Below are positions 62,716-64,000 of a stretch of 64,000 nt of DNA, piece by piece; position 1 is the first letter of the stretch, and each line of letters starts with the position of its first letter. The position numbers and the translations under genes were made by a program. Origin of the DNA: Candidatus Thorarchaeota archaeon (GTDB lineage Archaea > Asgardarchaeota > Thorarchaeia > Thorarchaeales > Thorarchaeaceae); NCBI GenBank assembly GCA_004524595.1, contig SDOA01000001.1, forward strand, positions 1-64,000, in the 5' to 3' direction. The notes under the pieces are model-generated. The model did not search any database and had not been told where the DNA came from. It saw only the letters and a list, made by a program, of their open reading frames with translations.

Positions 62716-63297
62716 ATGGAGAAAGGTAGATGTATTAATATGAGAATCAGTAGTGAATCAAAAGAAGTACTAAAACGGTTCGAGATGTTGTTTCTCAATG
62801 AGAATCGAGATTGTATCTTTCAAAAACCGGTACCTGAAATTATAATCAAAGGACAAAAATTTGGGCCTTTTAAGAAAGGGGACAAAATCACTCTACCAAA
62901 TTGGGTAATTGAAAGACTACTAAGAAATGACTATGTAGATATTGCTCCTGAGGACGCATACGAATCACTTCGTCGACTACAAAATCTCTACCGTGAAGAA
63001 GAAAAACAACCACATAAATTACAAACATTTCAACCGTTTTTATATGCGGCAATAGCAAGGAAAACACTTCGATTAGAAAGTGACAAAACATCAATGGATC
63101 CGCGCACGTATGAAGAAGTGGAAAAGCTTCGAAAGATGATACCATTTCTTGTTGAAACAAGATTATCAAAGATTATTCGTGTTGCCAAATCTGGTGCTTA
63201 TCAAGAAAAGCGTAACCAAATGGCCTATGAGGAACGATGGCTATGTGAAGAGCTCGTTAAACTGCTCGCTGGATGGCGCCAAAATATAATGGAATAG
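62716..63297 (+). CDS. GINS complex subunit, Gins23-like
   Basis: 193 residues (ATG 62740 is an alternative start). IIIKGQKFGPFKKGDKITLPNWVIERLLRNDYVDIA is the beta-rich B domain at the N-terminus, followed by a helical A domain (PFLYAAIARKTLRLESDKTSMDPRTYEEVEKLRKM). The B-then-A order is that of the Sld5/Psf1-permuted Gins23 type. Part of the CMG-like helicase with MCM, whose gene begins 98 bp downstream. Confidence 0.82.
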   Translation: MEKGRCINMRISSESKEVLKRFEMLFLNENRDCIFQKPVPEIIIKGQKFGPFKKGDKITLPNWVIERLLRNDYVDIAPEDAYESLRRLQNLYREEEKQPHKLQTFQPFLYAAIARKTLRLESDKTSMDPRTYEEVEKLRKMIPFLVETRLSKIIRVAKSGAYQEKRNQMAYEERWLCEELVKLLAGWRQNIME

Positions 63298-63395
63298 GAC
63301 GTGCAGAATAGTGCCCTTAAATACAAACGCTCAAGAACTAAAAATCTGAGTCAAATGCTTAATGATACGTGTACTGAACTAAGAGGATGAAAATA

Positions 63396-64000
63396 ATGTC
63401 CAGTTATGACGAATCACAGGAAAGGTTTGAAGAGTTTTTACGAACCTATAAGGATGAACAAGGAAATTCGATTTACTGGACCCGCGTTCAGCAAATGTCA
63501 ATAAATGACGAGCTTTCAATCTCAATTGATTTCCAAGATTTAATCTCATTTGATAATGTCTTCATGGCTATTGCCGCTGAAAGTCCTCAAAATTTCCTTG
63601 AAACTGCAAATAACGCCCTTATTGCCGTTCTACGATTAGAGGATCCTGATTATGTCAGTTCGATTGATACTGCTTTGATTAAAGCAAGAATCACAAACTA
63701 TACTGAGCATGTGGCATTACGGGCAATGCGGTCAAGACATATTGGTAAACTCGTTCACATAAGTGGAATAATGATGCGAGCAAGTGAAGTAAAACCACTC
63801 TTAGTTCAGGCAATGTTCCAGTGCAGAATATGTGATGAGAAGATACCACAGACACAGGAGGAGGGGAGATATACGGAACCAGCACGTTGTCCATTATGTG
63901 ACAAGAAGACTCCGATGAGATTACTCCCACACGAATCACAGTTCAGGGACTGGCAGAAAGTCCGAATACAGGAATCTCCCGAAGAACTTCCTCCAGGTTC
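63396..64000 (+). CDS. mcm: MCM replicative helicase, N-terminal part
   Basis: Open from ATG 63396 (GAGGATG 8 bp upstream) to the right edge, about 201 codons. MSSYDESQERFEEFLRTY... is a typical A subdomain; GKLVHISGIMMRASEVKPLLVQAMFQCRICDEKIPQ and ARCPLCDKK form the zinc-ribbon B subdomain (four Cys) in the OB fold. The AAA+ domain lies outside the window. It lies in tandem with the GINS gene. Confidence 0.93.
   Translation, partial: MSSYDESQERFEEFLRTYKDEQGNSIYWTRVQQMSINDELSISIDFQDLISFDNVFMAIAAESPQNFLETANNALIAVLRLEDPDYVSSIDTALIKARITNYTEHVALRAMRSRHIGKLVHISGIMMRASEVKPLLVQAMFQCRICDEKIPQTQEEGRYTEPARCPLCDKKTPMRLLPHESQFRDWQKVRIQESPEELPPG

Overview
The window is archaeal chromosomal DNA. It carries a PAN-type proteasome ATPase, TFE, TFB, an MBF1 homologue, GatDE, Orc1/Cdc6, MCM, GINS, both RFC subunits, NAC, V/A-type ATPase subunit D and many tRNA introns. 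Several genes point to the Asgard/TACK side of the Archaea: an Rpo8 (eukaryotic RPB8-like) RNA polymerase subunit, lysine-ketoglutarate reductase and saccharopine dehydrogenase like the two halves of eukaryotic AASS, a leucine-rich repeat protein, and a LURP-one/tubby-like protein. My best guess is an Asgard archaeon; this rests on gene content only. The DNA is AT-rich and densely coded, with many 1-25 bp overlaps.

Layout. 1-4 kb: kinase-like fragment, DUF6485, tRNA-Arg, LRR protein, MtnA and a hydrogenase maturation protease. 4-10 kb: tRNA splicing endonuclease, PilT-type ATPase, tRNA-Arg, DUF4037, RpiA, a Pro/Gly-rich membrane protein and a LURP-one protein. 10-17 kb: tRNA-Thr, Pgk, tRNA-Met, GatE, GatD, a GDT1-type transporter, tRNA-Leu and tRNA-Val. 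17-23 kb: information-processing genes (TlyA-like, DUF2110, TFE, MBF1, PAN, Taw2, NAC, AtpD). 23.7-35.2 kb: an AAA+ ATPase/ribbon-helix-helix gene pair, AcdA, unknown genes, HypF, IorAB and a probable replication origin. 35.2-44.8 kb: lysine degradation pair, a cysteine desulfurase-like protein lacking its PLP lysine, GlmS, S10 and isopentenyl phosphate kinase. 44.8-57.6 kb: surface/secretion region with a HerA/VirB4-like ATPase, two Ig-like exoproteins, a Flp-like pilin, a CpaF/TadA-like ATPase, a TFB, Rpo8 and KorA. 57.8-64 kb: tRNA-Gly, Orc1/Cdc6, a wHTH protein, TruA, RFC large and small, Gins23-like and MCM (cut by the window edge).

Main proposal. A 7-bp heptad GTAWTAC, in tandem with a 9-bp period (TTGTAWTAC units), occurs at more than a dozen places between 22.5 and 35.2 kb and almost nowhere else in the window. 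It sits in most intergenic gaps there, including immediately before and after the AAA+/RHH pair (23763-25047). At the right end of this domain, at 34.57-34.74 kb, two inverted origin-recognition-box-like elements flank a very AT-rich stretch, which looks like an oriC. RHH proteins of the omega/ParG/SegB type bind tandem short repeats near origins, so this may be an origin-proximal chromosome partition system using an AAA+ ATPase in place of a ParA. That function is inference; the repeats and genes are visible.

Second theme. Seven of eight tRNA genes carry introns, ten in all, seven of them outside the canonical 37/38 site (D-loop, variable region, T-loop, acceptor/D junction). The splicing endonuclease gene in the same window has Asn in place of the catalytic His.
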